From contig DVDU01000219.1 of NCBI GenBank assembly GCA_015296065.1, positions 90,074 to 154,073 on the forward strand: a stretch of 64,000 nucleotides of DNA, given 5' to 3'. The first letter of the stretch is position 1; each line of letters opens with the position of its first letter. Under the pieces are notes generated by a model. It saw only the letters and a list, made by a program, of their open reading frames with translations, was not told the origin of the DNA and did no database searches. The position numbers and the translations under genes were made by a program. Origin of the DNA: Oscillatoriaceae cyanobacterium M33_DOE_052 (GTDB taxonomy: Bacteria > Cyanobacteriota > Cyanobacteriia > Cyanobacteriales > Laspinemataceae). Below are positions 18,926 to 28,300 of the stretch, piece by piece.

Positions 18926-19180
18926 ATGCAGAGCATTCACTTAAAAACCACTGTGGGAACTGATGGTGTGTTGCGAGTCCAGTTGCCCCCAGAATATCAA
19001 GATAGGGAATTGGAGGCAATTGTTATATTAGAACTGTTGCCCAAAAGCGAGTTAGAGACACCACCGAAAGCATCGGGATGGCAACCAGGATTTTTTGAAG
19101 AAGTTGTCGGTGGTTGGGTGGGGGAACCCTTAGTGAGAGAAGACCAGGGAGACTACGAAGTAAGGGAGACACTCTTTTGA
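18926..19180 (+). CDS. Probable antitoxin of a VapBC-type pair
   Basis: 84 residues beginning MQSIHLKTTVGTDGVLRVQLP, a short swapped-hairpin (AbrB/VapB-like) DNA-binding start, followed by an acidic, Trp-containing tail (WQPGFFEEVVGGWVGEPL) typical of toxin-neutralising C-termini. AGAGAGG is 8 bases upstream of the ATG. Its last codons overlap the TTG start of the VapC gene, so the two were translationally coupled. Confidence 0.75.
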   Translation: MQSIHLKTTVGTDGVLRVQLPPEYQDRELEAIVILELLPKSELETPPKASGWQPGFFEEVVGGWVGEPLVREDQGDYEVRETLF

Positions 19181-19589
19181 CTTACCTGCTAGATACAAAT
19201 GTTTGCATTCGGATTTTGAATAACACGAGTTCCTCTGTCTCGCGTCGATTAGCGGCTCAACAGCCAGAGGATATTTACTTGTGTACGGTGGTGGAGATGG
19301 AGCTTTACTATGGAGCGTATCGCAGCACCCAGCAAGCGCAGAATATCCATATATTGGAAAGTTTTTTAGAGCAATTTACTATTTTGCCGTTTAGTTTAAT
19401 CGCAAATCAGCTAGAATAGCAGGACAGATTCGTGCCCAACTTGCCGCACAAGGGACACCAATTGGCCCCTATGACCTGCAAATAGCCGCGCTCGCTCTGG
19501 CAAACGATCTGACGCTAGTCACCCACAATACCGCAGAGTTTGGACGGGTAGCAGGATTAAAGATAGAAGATTGGGAGGAGACCAACTAG
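19177..19589 (+). pseudogene. VapC PIN-domain toxin broken by a frameshift
   Basis: Reads from TTG 19177 (LTYLLDTNVCIRIL, PIN Asp; VEMELYYG, PIN Glu) to a stop at 19417-19419. Another frame continues the family pattern immediately: SARIAGQIRAQLAAQGTPIG, GPYDLQIAALAL, LVTHNTAEF, ending at 19587-19589. The shift falls at about 19395-19410. The second half carries the remaining active-site Asp/Asn residues, so the first half alone should not be an active ribonuclease. Either the toxin is dead or this is a one-base sequence error. Confidence 0.85.
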
Positions 19590-19637
19590 GAGTTTTTCAC
19601 TGACCACCCTTACCGAAATCGTCAGCAGCTTTAGCTA

Positions 19638-19723
19638 GGTATCTGGTGGAGTCTGCCAACCCGTTTATTGTGTTGCTGAAGGGAACTGCGCATCAGGGGC
19701 GATCGTGGAATTGAAAGTTGGGC
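19638..19723. repeat. Right copy of the imperfect ~90-bp direct repeat
   Basis: Matches 18466-18555 at ggtggagtctgccaaccc, gtttat and tggaattgaaagttggg. It closes a ~1.2-kb segment holding three toxin-antitoxin-type genes. Confidence 0.6.
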
Positions 19724-19777
19724 AATGAAGTGCTAAAAAACACTCTTTATTGATTTGATGCGTTTCCCCTGATTGCG

Positions 19778-20212
19778 TCACATCATTTCTAACTGGAGCA
19801 TCAGGGTTTCCGTAGTCCAGGTAGGGCAACCACAGCCAAAAAAATCATAATCCTCTGTCCAAATTGCCGCCGGTAATGCTAATGCTAGCGCCACAGTTTC
19901 CCAATCATTTGGGTCTCTGGGAATGCGCTTTCTGGCTTCAGGTTCTAAATGGGCGTAAACAGACTCTGGGACAAACTCGATATAGCTGTTAATGGCTAAA
20001 TTGGCTGCTGTCAGTAACTGCTGCTCGGTTATTTCACTAAACCGCCCCCGTTCTCGCATAATCCTCAGTCGCCGCTGCAGTTCATAGCGAGTTTCATCTA
20101 TAATTTTTTCCCCAGCATAAATTTTTAAATTGGGATTTGCCAGGAAAGCGCGCCCCCGATCGCGCAAAACTTCACCCACCAAAACATTGGCATCAACAAT
20201 TAAATTCATCAT
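19778..20212 (-). CDS. PIN-domain protein, probable toxin nuclease
   Basis: 144 residues. LIVDANVLVGEVL carries the first PIN Asp, IIDETRYELQRRL a Glu, and RDPNDWETVALALALPAAIWTEDYDFF the C-terminal acidic cluster with the DW/ED pattern seen in PIN proteins. Upstream on the same strand, 4 bp away, is an 87-residue antitoxin-like gene. The pair is probably a type II toxin-antitoxin module; the RNA target is unknown. Confidence 0.8.
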   Translation of the reverse strand: MMNLIVDANVLVGEVLRDRGRAFLANPNLKIYAGEKIIDETRYELQRRLRIMRERGRFSEITEQQLLTAANLAINSYIEFVPESVYAHLEPEARKRIPRDPNDWETVALALALPAAIWTEDYDFFGCGCPTWTTETLMLQLEMM

Positions 20213-20216
20213 AATT

Positions 20217-20480
20217 CTATTTGGATGCTACTGCGGTTTCAAAGGGAAAAGGTTTACGCGGATCCAGGGCATCAATTAGCTCATCTCTACTCATACCGCT
20301 TTCTGCCGCTGCTCTATCCAATGCTTCGTCTAATCTATCCCACAATTCATCATCGGCGGCGGTATCGCGCTGCCGCACGGGGTAAAAATATCCCAACAGC
20401 TTGCCCTCGTGTTCCACTTCTAGAGCTTCTTGGCCAGCCAAGACTTGCAGCGGCAAATCATTTAATTGAACTTTTTTCAT
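20217..20480 (-). CDS. Probable antitoxin partner of the PIN protein
   Basis: 87 residues starting MKKVQLNDLPLQVLAGQEAL, followed by EVEHEGKLLGYFYPVR, which resembles the Phd/AbrB-like antitoxin strand-rich start. The tail is acidic and helical (DELWDRLDEALDRAAAESGM). The stop lies 4 bp before the PIN gene, the usual antitoxin-first order. Confidence 0.75.
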   Translation of the reverse strand: MKKVQLNDLPLQVLAGQEALEVEHEGKLLGYFYPVRQRDTAADDELWDRLDEALDRAAAESGMSRDELIDALDPRKPFPFETAVASK

Positions 20481-20623
20481 AAATAGCTAAATCTCATGCT
20501 TCTGAACTATTATAACATATTCACAGGAAATGTCAGAAATTCATTCCCAAGTTTGCTAAATTAATTAAATTAATAAATTTTGTGCTATTGTAGCAAAAAT
20601 GCGAAAAATCAGGAGAAAAAACG

Positions 20624-21349
20624 GTGAGTAGAGTATTAATTACCGGTGCGGGACGGGGTTTAGGTTTGGCGTTTGTGAGGAGTTGTCTAGAAAGAGGAGA
20701 TACCGTTTGGGCAGGAGTAAGGCAACCGCAAAAAGCCCCCCAACTGACTGAACTCCAGGCCAAATACCCCCAGCAACTCCATCTCATCCCCCTAGATGTC
20801 ACCGACGCTGCCTCCATAGACTCCGCATGGCAGCAACTCCAAGCCGAAGCCGGTGCCTTAGACTTACTGATTAATAATGCCGGAATTAATTCTATGAGCG
20901 CCGATGCGGGTGGTTCAGCGGCACATTTGCGCTTGGGAGAACTGGACAGTAATCGGATGCTCGCCATGTTCCATATTAACGCCGTAGCGCCCCTGATGCT
21001 GGCTCAACGATGTATCGATTTGCTGGCTGCTGGCGAAAACCCCCGCATCATTAATATTTCCTCTTGGCTGGGTTCTCTCACTAACAAAACCAGCGGCGGT
21101 AATTACAGTTATTGCGCGAGTAAAACTGCCCTAAATATGCTCATGCGCGCTCTCGCTTTTGAGGTGATATCCAAAGGCATTATTACGGTAATTTTTAACC
21201 CCGGATGGATGCAAACGGATATGGGCGGACCGAGGGCTAAGCTGACCCCAGAGGAGTCAGCTCAAAGTATTCTCAAAGTCACGGAAAAGCTGACCCCCAG
21301 TGATGCGGGGCGCTTTCTTAACTGGGACGGGACGGAGCATCCCTGGTGA
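20624..21349 (+). CDS. Short-chain dehydrogenase/reductase
   Basis: 241-residue classical SDR enzyme with a GTG start. The NAD(P) motif TGAGRGLG is at residues 7-14, the NNAG motif (LLINNAGINS) near 83-92, a catalytic Ser (INISSWLGSL) and the YxxxK pair in YCASK. The C-terminal NPGWMQTDMGG is typical of C-factor or sniffer-like SDRs. The substrate is unknown. GGAGAAAAAAC precedes the start. Confidence 0.9.
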   Translation: MSRVLITGAGRGLGLAFVRSCLERGDTVWAGVRQPQKAPQLTELQAKYPQQLHLIPLDVTDAASIDSAWQQLQAEAGALDLLINNAGINSMSADAGGSAAHLRLGELDSNRMLAMFHINAVAPLMLAQRCIDLLAAGENPRIINISSWLGSLTNKTSGGNYSYCASKTALNMLMRALAFEVISKGIITVIFNPGWMQTDMGGPRAKLTPEESAQSILKVTEKLTPSDAGRFLNWDGTEHPW

Positions 21350-21525
21350 GGAGATGGGGGGACCAGGGGACGGGGGGCAGGGGGGAGTGTGGGAAGTGTG
21401 GGGAGTGTGGGGAGTGTGGGAAGTGTGGGGAGTAATCTTCCCTCTCTTCCCCCTCCTCCCCATCTTCCCCCTCCTCCCCATCTCCCCATCACCCCGTCAC
21501 CCCGTCACCCCGTCACCCCGTCTCC
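21350..21525. repeat. Simple-sequence repeats between SDR and acs
   Basis: Iterated gtgtggggagtgtgggaa (about 21385-21430), then cccatctcccc/cttccccctcc, then four copies of caccccgt (21488-21522). The compositions on the two halves are partly complementary, so a G-rich/C-rich foldback is possible. No gene. Confidence 0.8.
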
Positions 21526-23496
21526 CTAGGCGCCACCCCGGAGTTTATCCAAAACGCCCCGGTCTTGAAGCGTGGAGGTATCTCCGGCGATTTCCTGACC
21601 GGCGGCGAGGTTGCGCAGGAGACGGCGCATGATTTTGCCCGATCGCGTTTTCGGCAAATCTTCGCTAAAGCGAATTTCTGCCGGACGAGCTAAAGCGCCA
21701 ATTTCGCTGACTACATGCCGCATCAGGTCTTTTTCCAACTGTTCCGAGGCACGATAACTATCTTCTAGGGTCACGAAAGCGACGATCGCCTCGCCGCGTA
21801 AGTCGTCCGGCTTGCCCACCACCGCCGCCTCGGCAACTGCGGGGTGAGATACCAGAGCCGATTCAATTTCCATCGTGCCCAAACGGTGTCCAGAAACGTT
21901 AATCACGTCATCCACCCGACCCATTACCCAAAAGTAACCGTCTTGATCGCGGCGGGCCCCGTCACCGGCAAAGTATAGGTATTTCCCATCTTGAGGGGGG
22001 ATATGTTCCCAGTAGGTGCGACGGAAGCGATCGGGGTCGCCGTAAACCGTGCGCATCATGCTGGGCCAAGGATGTTTGATAACTAAATAGCCCCCTTCGT
22101 TGTCGCCTACGGGGTTGCCTTCCAAGTCCACCACATCGGCAATAATGCCCGGAAAAGGTAAAGTGGCAGAACCTGGTTTGGTGGGAATCGCTCCCGGCAG
22201 GGGGGTAATCATAAAACCGCCGGTTTCTGTTTGCCACCAGGTATCGACGATCGGACATTTCGAGCCGCCGATCACTCGATAATACCACATCCATGCTTCC
22301 GGATTAATTGGTTCTCCCACCGTGCCCAACAGCCGTAGGGATGACAAATCACGCGCTTTCGGCAAATGTTCACCCATTTTGATAAAAGCACGAATTGCCG
22401 TCGGTGCCGTATAGAAAATCGTCACCCCGTATTTTTCCACCACATCCCACATACACCCAGGGTTAGAAGCGCGGGGGGCACCTTCATACATAACCGTCGT
22501 GGCACCATTAGACAACGGCCCATAGACGATGTAGCTGTGGCCGGTAATCCAGCCGATATCGGCGGTACACCAGTAAACATCCGTATCTTTCAGGTCAAAT
22601 GCCCACTGGGTGGTAACGTGAGTGTAGAGGTTGTAGCCACCGGTGGTATGGACAACACCCTTGGGTTTGCCCGTAGTGCCGCTAGTGTAGAGGATAAAGA
22701 GCATATCCTCACTATCCATCGGTTCGGCGGGGCAGTCGGCTTTAGCATTAGCTTGTAAGTCGTGCCACCAATGGTCCCGCCCGGGTTCCATGTGGATATT
22801 GTTGCCAGTACGCTTCACCACCAGGACATTATCCACACTGGGAACGGCGTTATCCCCGATCGCTTTATCTACTTGTTCTTTGAGCGGGACGATCGCATCT
22901 TTGCGCCACCCCCCATCAGCCGTAATCACCAGTTTAGCTTCAGCGTCTTTGAGGCGGTCCTTGAGAGCTTCCGCACTGAAACCACCAAAAATCACCGTGT
23001 GGGTAGCACCGATGCGCGCACAAGCCAGCATCGCCACGGCGGCTTCGGGAATCATCGGCATGTATATCCCCACCACGTCACCCTTCTTCACCCCCAACTG
23101 CTTCATCACATTTGCCATCTGGCAAACTTCCCGGTGCAGTTGAGCATAAGTCAGAGTCCGCGAGTCCCCCGGTTCCCCCTCCCAGATGATGGCAGCTTTA
23201 TTTTTCCGCCAAGTCGTCAAGTGGCGATCCAAGCAGTTATAGGAAATATTGATTTTCCCCCCTACAAACCACTTAGCAAACGGCGGTTGCCAATCCAGCA
23301 CCTTATCCCACTTTTGGAACCAGTGCAACTCCTTATCCGCCAAGTCTGCCCAGAATTTCTCCGGGTTCGCCGCCGCCTCTTGATACAGTCGCCGATATTC
23401 CTCAAGGCTCTTTAATCCCGCTTGTGCCGAAAACTCCTCCGGCGGCGGAAACATCCGGTTTTCATGCAGTATAGATTCAATAGTAGGTTGTGACAT
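21526..23496 (-). CDS. acs: Acetyl-CoA synthetase
   Basis: AMP-forming acetate-CoA ligase of 656 residues, the usual length. It activates acetate to acetyl-AMP and then acetyl-CoA in the cytoplasm. N-terminal [14 protein letters not shown] is typical. The P-loop is [22 protein letters not shown] binds acetyl-[26 protein letters not shown] contains the hinge Asp; K621 in [10 protein letters not shown] is the catalytic lysine controlled by acetylation in other bacteria. It appears monocistronic. Confidence 0.97.
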   Translation of the reverse strand: MSQPTIESILHENRMFPPPEEFSAQAGLKSLEEYRRLYQEAAANPEKFWADLADKELHWFQKWDKVLDWQPPFAKWFVGGKINISYNCLDRHLTTWRKNKAAIIWEGEPGDSRTLTYAQLHREVCQMANVMKQLGVKKGDVVGIYMPMIPEAAVAMLACARIGATHTVIFGGFSAEALKDRLKDAEAKLVITADGGWRKDAIVPLKEQVDKAIGDNAVPSVDNVLVVKRTGNNIHMEPGRDHWWHDLQANAKADCPAEPMDSEDMLFILYTSGTTGKPKGVVHTTGGYNLYTHVTTQWAFDLKDTDVYWCTADIGWITGHSYIVYGPLSNGATTVMYEGAPRASNPGCMWDVVEKYGVTIFYTAPTAIRAFIKMGEHLPKARDLSSLRLLGTVGEPINPEAWMWYYRVIGGSKCPIVDTWWQTETGGFMITPLPGAIPTKPGSATLPFPGIIADVVDLEGNPVGDNEGGYLVIKHPWPSMMRTVYGDPDRFRRTYWEHIPPQDGKYLYFAGDGARRDQDGYFWVMGRVDDVINVSGHRLGTMEIESALVSHPAVAEAAVVGKPDDLRGEAIVAFVTLEDSYRASEQLEKDLMRHVVSEIGALARPAEIRFSEDLPKTRSGKIMRRLLRNLAAGQEIAGDTSTLQDRGVLDKLRGGA

Positions 23497-23815
23497 TTTG
23501 AGTTTTACCCCTACGCATACTTAGCATCATCATTTTTACCCCAGAATCGCGCCAGAGAATCTTTAGTTTTTTTTAACTTTTCTGTCCTCCCAGACCCCCA
23601 ACCCCGTCACAAGGGGAACCCGAACCGTCTTCTTTGCCCCCAGATCTGGATTTAGCAGCCGGAATACCTGCAATTATCTGGAAATATCATCTAATTATTC
23701 AGCTCCGCCATTGCCAAAAACCGCCATTTTCCCTGCCTCCTAATCGGGAAATTATGCTTGACATTTTCCGCCAATTATTTTACAATAAAATAATCTCCTA
23801 AAACCACTTAATTAT
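23497..23815. other. Divergent intergenic region acs / DUF433
   Basis: 318 bp with no gene. The tacaataaaataat stretch at 23780-23793 could include a -10 element for the DUF433 gene. I see no terminator or strong repeat. Confidence 0.4.
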
Positions 23816-24082
23816 ATGAGTCAAGATGATTTACTCGATCGCATCGCGATCGACCCCAACATCTGTCATGGCTACCCCTGCATTCGCGGCCACCAAATTT
23901 GGGTATCTTTGATCCTCGATTATCTGGCTGGGGGCTACACAATTGAAAAAATTCTTGCAATTTACCCCAATTTAGAACAAGAAGACATTCTCGCTTGTAT
24001 TGCCTATAGTACAGAAGCCAACCGCTGCTCTTCCGTAGAGCATCAACTCCATATGAAAAAGGAGGATGCTATTAACCAGTAA
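23816..24082 (+). CDS. DUF433 family protein
   Basis: 88 residues with the full DUF433 pattern: RIAIDPNICHGYPCIRGHQI, LILDYLAGGYTIEKILAIYPNLEQEDILACIAYS. Family members are antitoxin-like and often followed by a DUF5615 PIN-like gene. None follows here; the next 770 bp have no supported gene, so it is an orphan. Confidence 0.8.
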   Translation: MSQDDLLDRIAIDPNICHGYPCIRGHQIWVSLILDYLAGGYTIEKILAIYPNLEQEDILACIAYSTEANRCSSVEHQLHMKKEDAINQ

Positions 24083-24851
24083 ATTGTGATCACATATTGT
24101 TGGTTGAGCCGATGATATCCAGCCGAAGTGGCAGACCTGGAGGTGCCAACAAACTTACTCTTCCAGCTAGGAGCCATTCCCAGCATCCCAAGATGATGGG
24201 GCGAAAATCACAAATTATGCCTCTAATGATGCCGCCAATTTTTCAGGAATTTTTCTAATTGCCCCCACCCAGCCGAAATGAGGGGAGACATGACAACAAA
24301 AAGGACATCATGGCTGAGAAAAATCACAATTTATGTAAAGCCATAGATGGGGCAGCGACAAATTTAAGCTCTGGATATATAGGGATAATGAGGTGTCATA
24401 GCGGACAGGAAAAGAGACATAACCTGTTGACCATAGCTTTAGCCCCATTATCCCAGTGGTGATTTTAGTTGCAATTTATAAATTAAAGTCCCCAAGAGGA
24501 AAAATTTGCCGTATAATCGGGATATCTCGGCTGACTGGGAGATAAAGGCATGGGGGCGGATGGGGGTGCTAGGGGTTTAGTTCCCAAACTCCTACCTTCT
24601 GCTGTGAAACAAGGTGATTAGCAAGCGCGAATGGTGAACCCCCACCAGCAAAAAATAGTTACAGGGTGCCGCGATGCTAGGGCGACGCCTGACGGCGATG
24701 CTAACGCAACGTCTGACGACGATCGCAATTTTTATGGACGTTCATTCCCCCCGCCTGGTGGTGGTGAGGGAGAGGGGGTTGTGAGTGAAGACCTCGAATT
24801 TCCAGTATTTTTCAGAAAATTTCGCAACTGTGGCAGCTTTGTCGCAATTTT
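24083..24851. other. 770-bp region without a supported gene
   Basis: Short open frames occur but none has a ribosome-binding site plus a recognisable protein pattern. Two imperfect direct repeats are visible: gatggggcgaaaatcacaaa (from 24195) and a relative near 24308-24340 (aaaaatcacaatttatg). A TATAAT lies at 24513-24518 without a clear -35. It may hold decayed genes. Confidence 0.45.
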
Positions 24852-25787
24852 ATGATACAGATGGCACCAGGGATACATGTCGCGCTAATCGAGCAAGGGG
24901 TAGAGGTCTGGAATGAGTGGCGGGAGAGCAATCCTCGCGTGGAACCAGACTTGAGGGAGGCAAAGCTGCACAAAGCAGACCTGAGACAAGCCAATCTCAC
25001 GAAAGTGAATCTGTCATCGGCGGACTTGAGCATGGCAGACTTGAGTATGGCTAATTTGGAATGGTCGAATCTCTACCAGGCGAATCTGGTAGAAGCAACT
25101 ATCCATAGCACGAAGCTCTACAAGGCGAATTTAAGAGAGACAAATCTCACGATGGCAAATTTGGGGCATGCGGTGCTGACGGGAGCTGACCTTTGTATGG
25201 CGAATTTGTACCGAGCGAATCTGACGGGAGCAGATTTGACTGAAGCCACTCTCTACACGGCTAAGTTGCGGGAGGCGGAACTGCGGGAGGCGGATTTGCA
25301 CCGGACGGACCTCAGAGAAGCGGATTTGACCCAGGCGCATCTGAATGAGGCGAACCTAACGGAGGCTAATTTTACGATGGCGATTTTTTCTTTGGCGAAT
25401 TTGATTGGGGCGACGCTGTATAAAACTAATTTGTATAAAGCTAATTTGAGTTTGGCGAACCTTTGTATGGCGAACCTGTTGGGGGCGAGTATGCGGCGGA
25501 CGATCGCGATCGGCACCAACTTTATCGGGGCCAACTTTTACCGCGCCAACCTCCACAAAGCCATCCTCATCCAAGCTGACCTCAGAGAAGCCACTCTCAG
25601 CGAAACCATCCTCACCCGTGCCGACCTCAGAAAAGCTAACCTGAGTATGGCCAACCTCCGAGACGCCTCTTTATCTGACGCTAATCTCGCGGGAGCCAAC
25701 TTGACTAGAGCCAACTTGTACCATGCGAACCTCGAAGGAGCATATCTCAGGAGCGCCATCATGCCTAATGGCCAGAAACATGAGTAG
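24852..25787 (+). CDS. Pentapeptide repeat protein
   Basis: 311 residues. After about 30 residues (VWNEWRESNPRVEPD) nearly the whole chain is A(D/N)Lxx repeats, roughly 50 of them, such as ADLRQANLTKVNLSSADLSM. These form a right-handed quadrilateral beta-helix. Cyanobacterial members are common and mostly of unknown function; a few outside cyanobacteria mimic DNA and protect gyrase. No signal peptide is seen, so it is probably cytoplasmic. Confidence 0.92.
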   Translation: MIQMAPGIHVALIEQGVEVWNEWRESNPRVEPDLREAKLHKADLRQANLTKVNLSSADLSMADLSMANLEWSNLYQANLVEATIHSTKLYKANLRETNLTMANLGHAVLTGADLCMANLYRANLTGADLTEATLYTAKLREAELREADLHRTDLREADLTQAHLNEANLTEANFTMAIFSLANLIGATLYKTNLYKANLSLANLCMANLLGASMRRTIAIGTNFIGANFYRANLHKAILIQADLREATLSETILTRADLRKANLSMANLRDASLSDANLAGANLTRANLYHANLEGAYLRSAIMPNGQKHE

Positions 25788-25804
25788 GTAGGGGTTTGGT
25801 TCCC

Positions 25805-26944
25805 CTACTCTGTGGAGTTAGTCTTGGGTGACTGGGGGGGAGTGACTTCGGCGGCAGCTGTGGCGACTAACTCTGTGAGTTCCTCTACCGGAGGAAACCG
25901 TTTGAGCTGGGTCATGCTTTTGACCAACAGTTTGATTAACAACTGTAGCTGCTGAATATCTTGCGGCTCGGCTCTTTCTCGGAAATCAAAGGAGAGTTGG
26001 GTCAGTTCCGATCGCAGTTTGGCCGTTTCTGTGAGCAGTTCAGCAATCACTTCCGTTTGCTGTAGCTGGCTAACGCTTTCGCGCAGCTCTTCTACTGCCT
26101 TTTTCAGTCGGGATAGCTGAATCACTTCTGGGCGAGCGTTGAACTTTTGGGTGATGATGTCTAACTTGCCTGTGAGGGTGATGTTGCTTTGCTCTAGCTG
26201 CTGGCAATTTTCCGTGAGTCGGGTGAGACTGGGCTCGAGTAATTCCCGCTGTTTGCGATCGATTTGGCCTAATGCCTGTCGCATCCGCTGGAAGTCTTCG
26301 GGGTCGAAACTGGCTTTGCTGGCCAGGGCGCGAATTTCTGATTGAATGGCGGCGATTTTTGCTTCAATCCGGTTGATATCAAATGGTTCAGAAATGGCTA
26401 ATAATTTTTGCCGCAAAGTTTCTACTTCAGCGGAAATATTTTGATAAACTTTATTCGCCATAAAGGAAGATTTATTCTCTAAAATGGAGATAGATTTATG
26501 CAAATCGCTAATTTCTTCCTCGATTTGTTTGAGATTAACTTCCTCTGGCTTGGGTAGGGAGGCAATTTGGCGGGTCAATTCGTCACAACGCTGGTCAAAT
26601 TGGGTGCTGACACTGGTGTTTTGCATATAGTGCTGTTGCCACAGCCGCTGACGGTTGGCCGCGTTCAAAGCGATGGCGATCGTCAGGGGGGCAGTTGCCC
26701 AGACCAAATGCTGCCCCATCGCCGCCACCACCGACCCCACCACTGACCCCAGCACTGCGGCATATTCCCCGATTTCTAGGGGATGCAGGTGGGTGAAGAT
26801 CGTTTTTAGCGGCGGTAGCGGGTCTAATGCTTTCCCCATATTTCCGGTGGATGAGTTTTGGTTGTTAGTGGGTGGAAATATTGGCTTTGGCGTTGCGGTT
26901 GGCGGTCTTGGTTGCTTCTTGGTTGGCTGGGGGATTGGTGTCAT
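25805..26944 (-). CDS. Membrane-anchored coiled-coil protein, unknown function
   Basis: 379 residues. The first ~50 are Pro/Thr/Lys-rich and probably disordered. Residues ~60-95 form one long or two short hydrophobic segments (LGSVVGSVVAAMGQHLVWA, PLTIAIAL). Residues ~110-350 are predicted coiled coil with heptads (LKQIEEEISDLHKSISILE, LRQKLLAI, LRESVSQLQQTEVI). The Pro/Ser/Thr tail recalls the N-terminus. It resembles cyanobacterial structural proteins found next to many kinds of genes. It ends 18 bp from the convergent pentapeptide gene. Confidence 0.7.
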   Translation of the reverse strand: MTPIPQPTKKQPRPPTATPKPIFPPTNNQNSSTGNMGKALDPLPPLKTIFTHLHPLEIGEYAAVLGSVVGSVVAAMGQHLVWATAPLTIAIALNAANRQRLWQQHYMQNTSVSTQFDQRCDELTRQIASLPKPEEVNLKQIEEEISDLHKSISILENKSSFMANKVYQNISAEVETLRQKLLAISEPFDINRIEAKIAAIQSEIRALASKASFDPEDFQRMRQALGQIDRKQRELLEPSLTRLTENCQQLEQSNITLTGKLDIITQKFNARPEVIQLSRLKKAVEELRESVSQLQQTEVIAELLTETAKLRSELTQLSFDFRERAEPQDIQQLQLLIKLLVKSMTQLKRFPPVEELTELVATAAAEVTPPQSPKTNSTE

Positions 26945-27022
26945 GGGGCTCCCTGATGCTGTTGCAATATTTTGGTAAACCGGCTTGATGCAGATGCTAG
27001 ACTTGCGTTTATTTTATCTGAT

Positions 27023-28288
27023 ATGAACTTTTATCTGGGAATTGACTTTGGGACATCAGGTGCTAGGGCTATAGCTATCAATGCCTCTGGGGAAGTCCGT
27101 GCAGAGGCACGGTATGATTTTGGGGCATTAACAACGCTGACATTGGCGGAGCTTTGGCAACAGGCATTGTTTACCATCATCGGCGAAATCCCGCCACCGG
27201 TGCGGCAGGAGTTGTTTGGCATCGCTATTAACGGCACTTCCGCCACGGTCATGCTTTGCGACCAGACAGGAACACCAGTTGCAGAACCGATTCTCTACAA
27301 TGATGCGCGGGGAGTAAAGGTGCTGGAAACCCTCCGGGCAGTGGCCCCCCCAAACCATCCCACCATCAGCGCCACCAGTTCCCTTGCCAAACTTCTCTGG
27401 TGGTTTGATGACAGTTTGGGTGCCCTCAGTGCTAAAGGACTATATTTCCTCCACCAAGCTGACTGGCTGAGCTTTCTTCTCCACGGCCAATTAGGCGTCA
27501 CTGACTACCATAACGCTCTCAAGCTCGGCGCCGACCCCGATCGAATGTCTTACCCTGACTGGTTTTCCCAGCTTAAAACGCAATTACCACATTTACCCAG
27601 AATTGTCAAGCCGGGGACGCCGGTGGCAGAAGTCCGGCCAGAAATCGCTGCGGAATTTGGCTTACCGCGACGTTGCCGCATCGCCGCTGGCACCACTGAC
27701 AGTATCGCCGCTTTCCTCGCTTCTGGCGCTAAAGCTCCTGGCGAAGCTAGTACCTCTTTGGGCAGCACTTTAGTTTTGAAACTGCTCAGCACAGTCCGGA
27801 TTGATGATGCCGAAAAAGGCATTTACAGCCACCGTTTGGGTGACTTGTGGCTGGCTGGTGGCGCTTCCAACACCGGCGGTGCTGTTTTGCGGCAATTTTT
27901 CACCCATGAAGAACTGGCAGCACTGAGCTGCCGCATCAATCCTATGCAAGAAAGTCCTTTCGACTATTACCCTCTGGTCAAACCTGGGGAACGTTTTCCG
28001 GTTAACGACCCCCACCTACCACCCAATTTATCACCCCGACCAACTGACCCCGTGGCATTCCTCCACGGCTTATTAGAGAGTATAGCCCGGATTGAAGCTC
28101 GGGGCTATGAACTGCTGGCAGAATTGGGCGCCGAGCCGGTGCAGCGGGTATATACTGCGGGTGGCGGCGCCCAAAATCCTACTTGGACTGCAATCCGACA
28201 GCGACAACTGGGGGTGACTGTGGTGCCTAGCCTATCTACAGAAGCGGCTTTCGGCACGGCGTTGTTGGTGCGGGATGCTTGCTTGTAG
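27023..28288 (+). CDS. FGGY-family kinase, probable D-ribulose kinase (SePSK/XK-1-like)
   Basis: Phosphorylates a sugar with ATP. The 421-residue chain from ATG 27023 (MNFYLGIDFGTSGARAIAI) closely follows the Synechococcus 7942 enzyme SePSK and Arabidopsis XK-1, reported D-ribulose kinases: IAINGTSATVMLCD, SATSSLAKLLWW, LHQADWLSFLLHGQ, DYHNALKLGADPDR, AGTTDSIAAFLASGA, SLGSTLVLKLLS, GGASNTGGAVLRQFF and YTAGGGAQNPTW. The frame extends upstream to 26972 but that start has no support. Xylulose as substrate is possible but less likely. Confidence 0.88.
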   Translation: MNFYLGIDFGTSGARAIAINASGEVRAEARYDFGALTTLTLAELWQQALFTIIGEIPPPVRQELFGIAINGTSATVMLCDQTGTPVAEPILYNDARGVKVLETLRAVAPPNHPTISATSSLAKLLWWFDDSLGALSAKGLYFLHQADWLSFLLHGQLGVTDYHNALKLGADPDRMSYPDWFSQLKTQLPHLPRIVKPGTPVAEVRPEIAAEFGLPRRCRIAAGTTDSIAAFLASGAKAPGEASTSLGSTLVLKLLSTVRIDDAEKGIYSHRLGDLWLAGGASNTGGAVLRQFFTHEELAALSCRINPMQESPFDYYPLVKPGERFPVNDPHLPPNLSPRPTDPVAFLHGLLESIARIEARGYELLAELGAEPVQRVYTAGGGAQNPTWTAIRQRQLGVTVVPSLSTEAAFGTALLVRDACL

Positions 28289-28300
28289 GGGGTTGGGAGA

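Noticed and set aside
24259..24462. Open frames in the 24.1-24.85 kb gap
   Set aside because: Short, no ribosome-binding site, no protein pattern; the region may hold decayed genes but none can be named.
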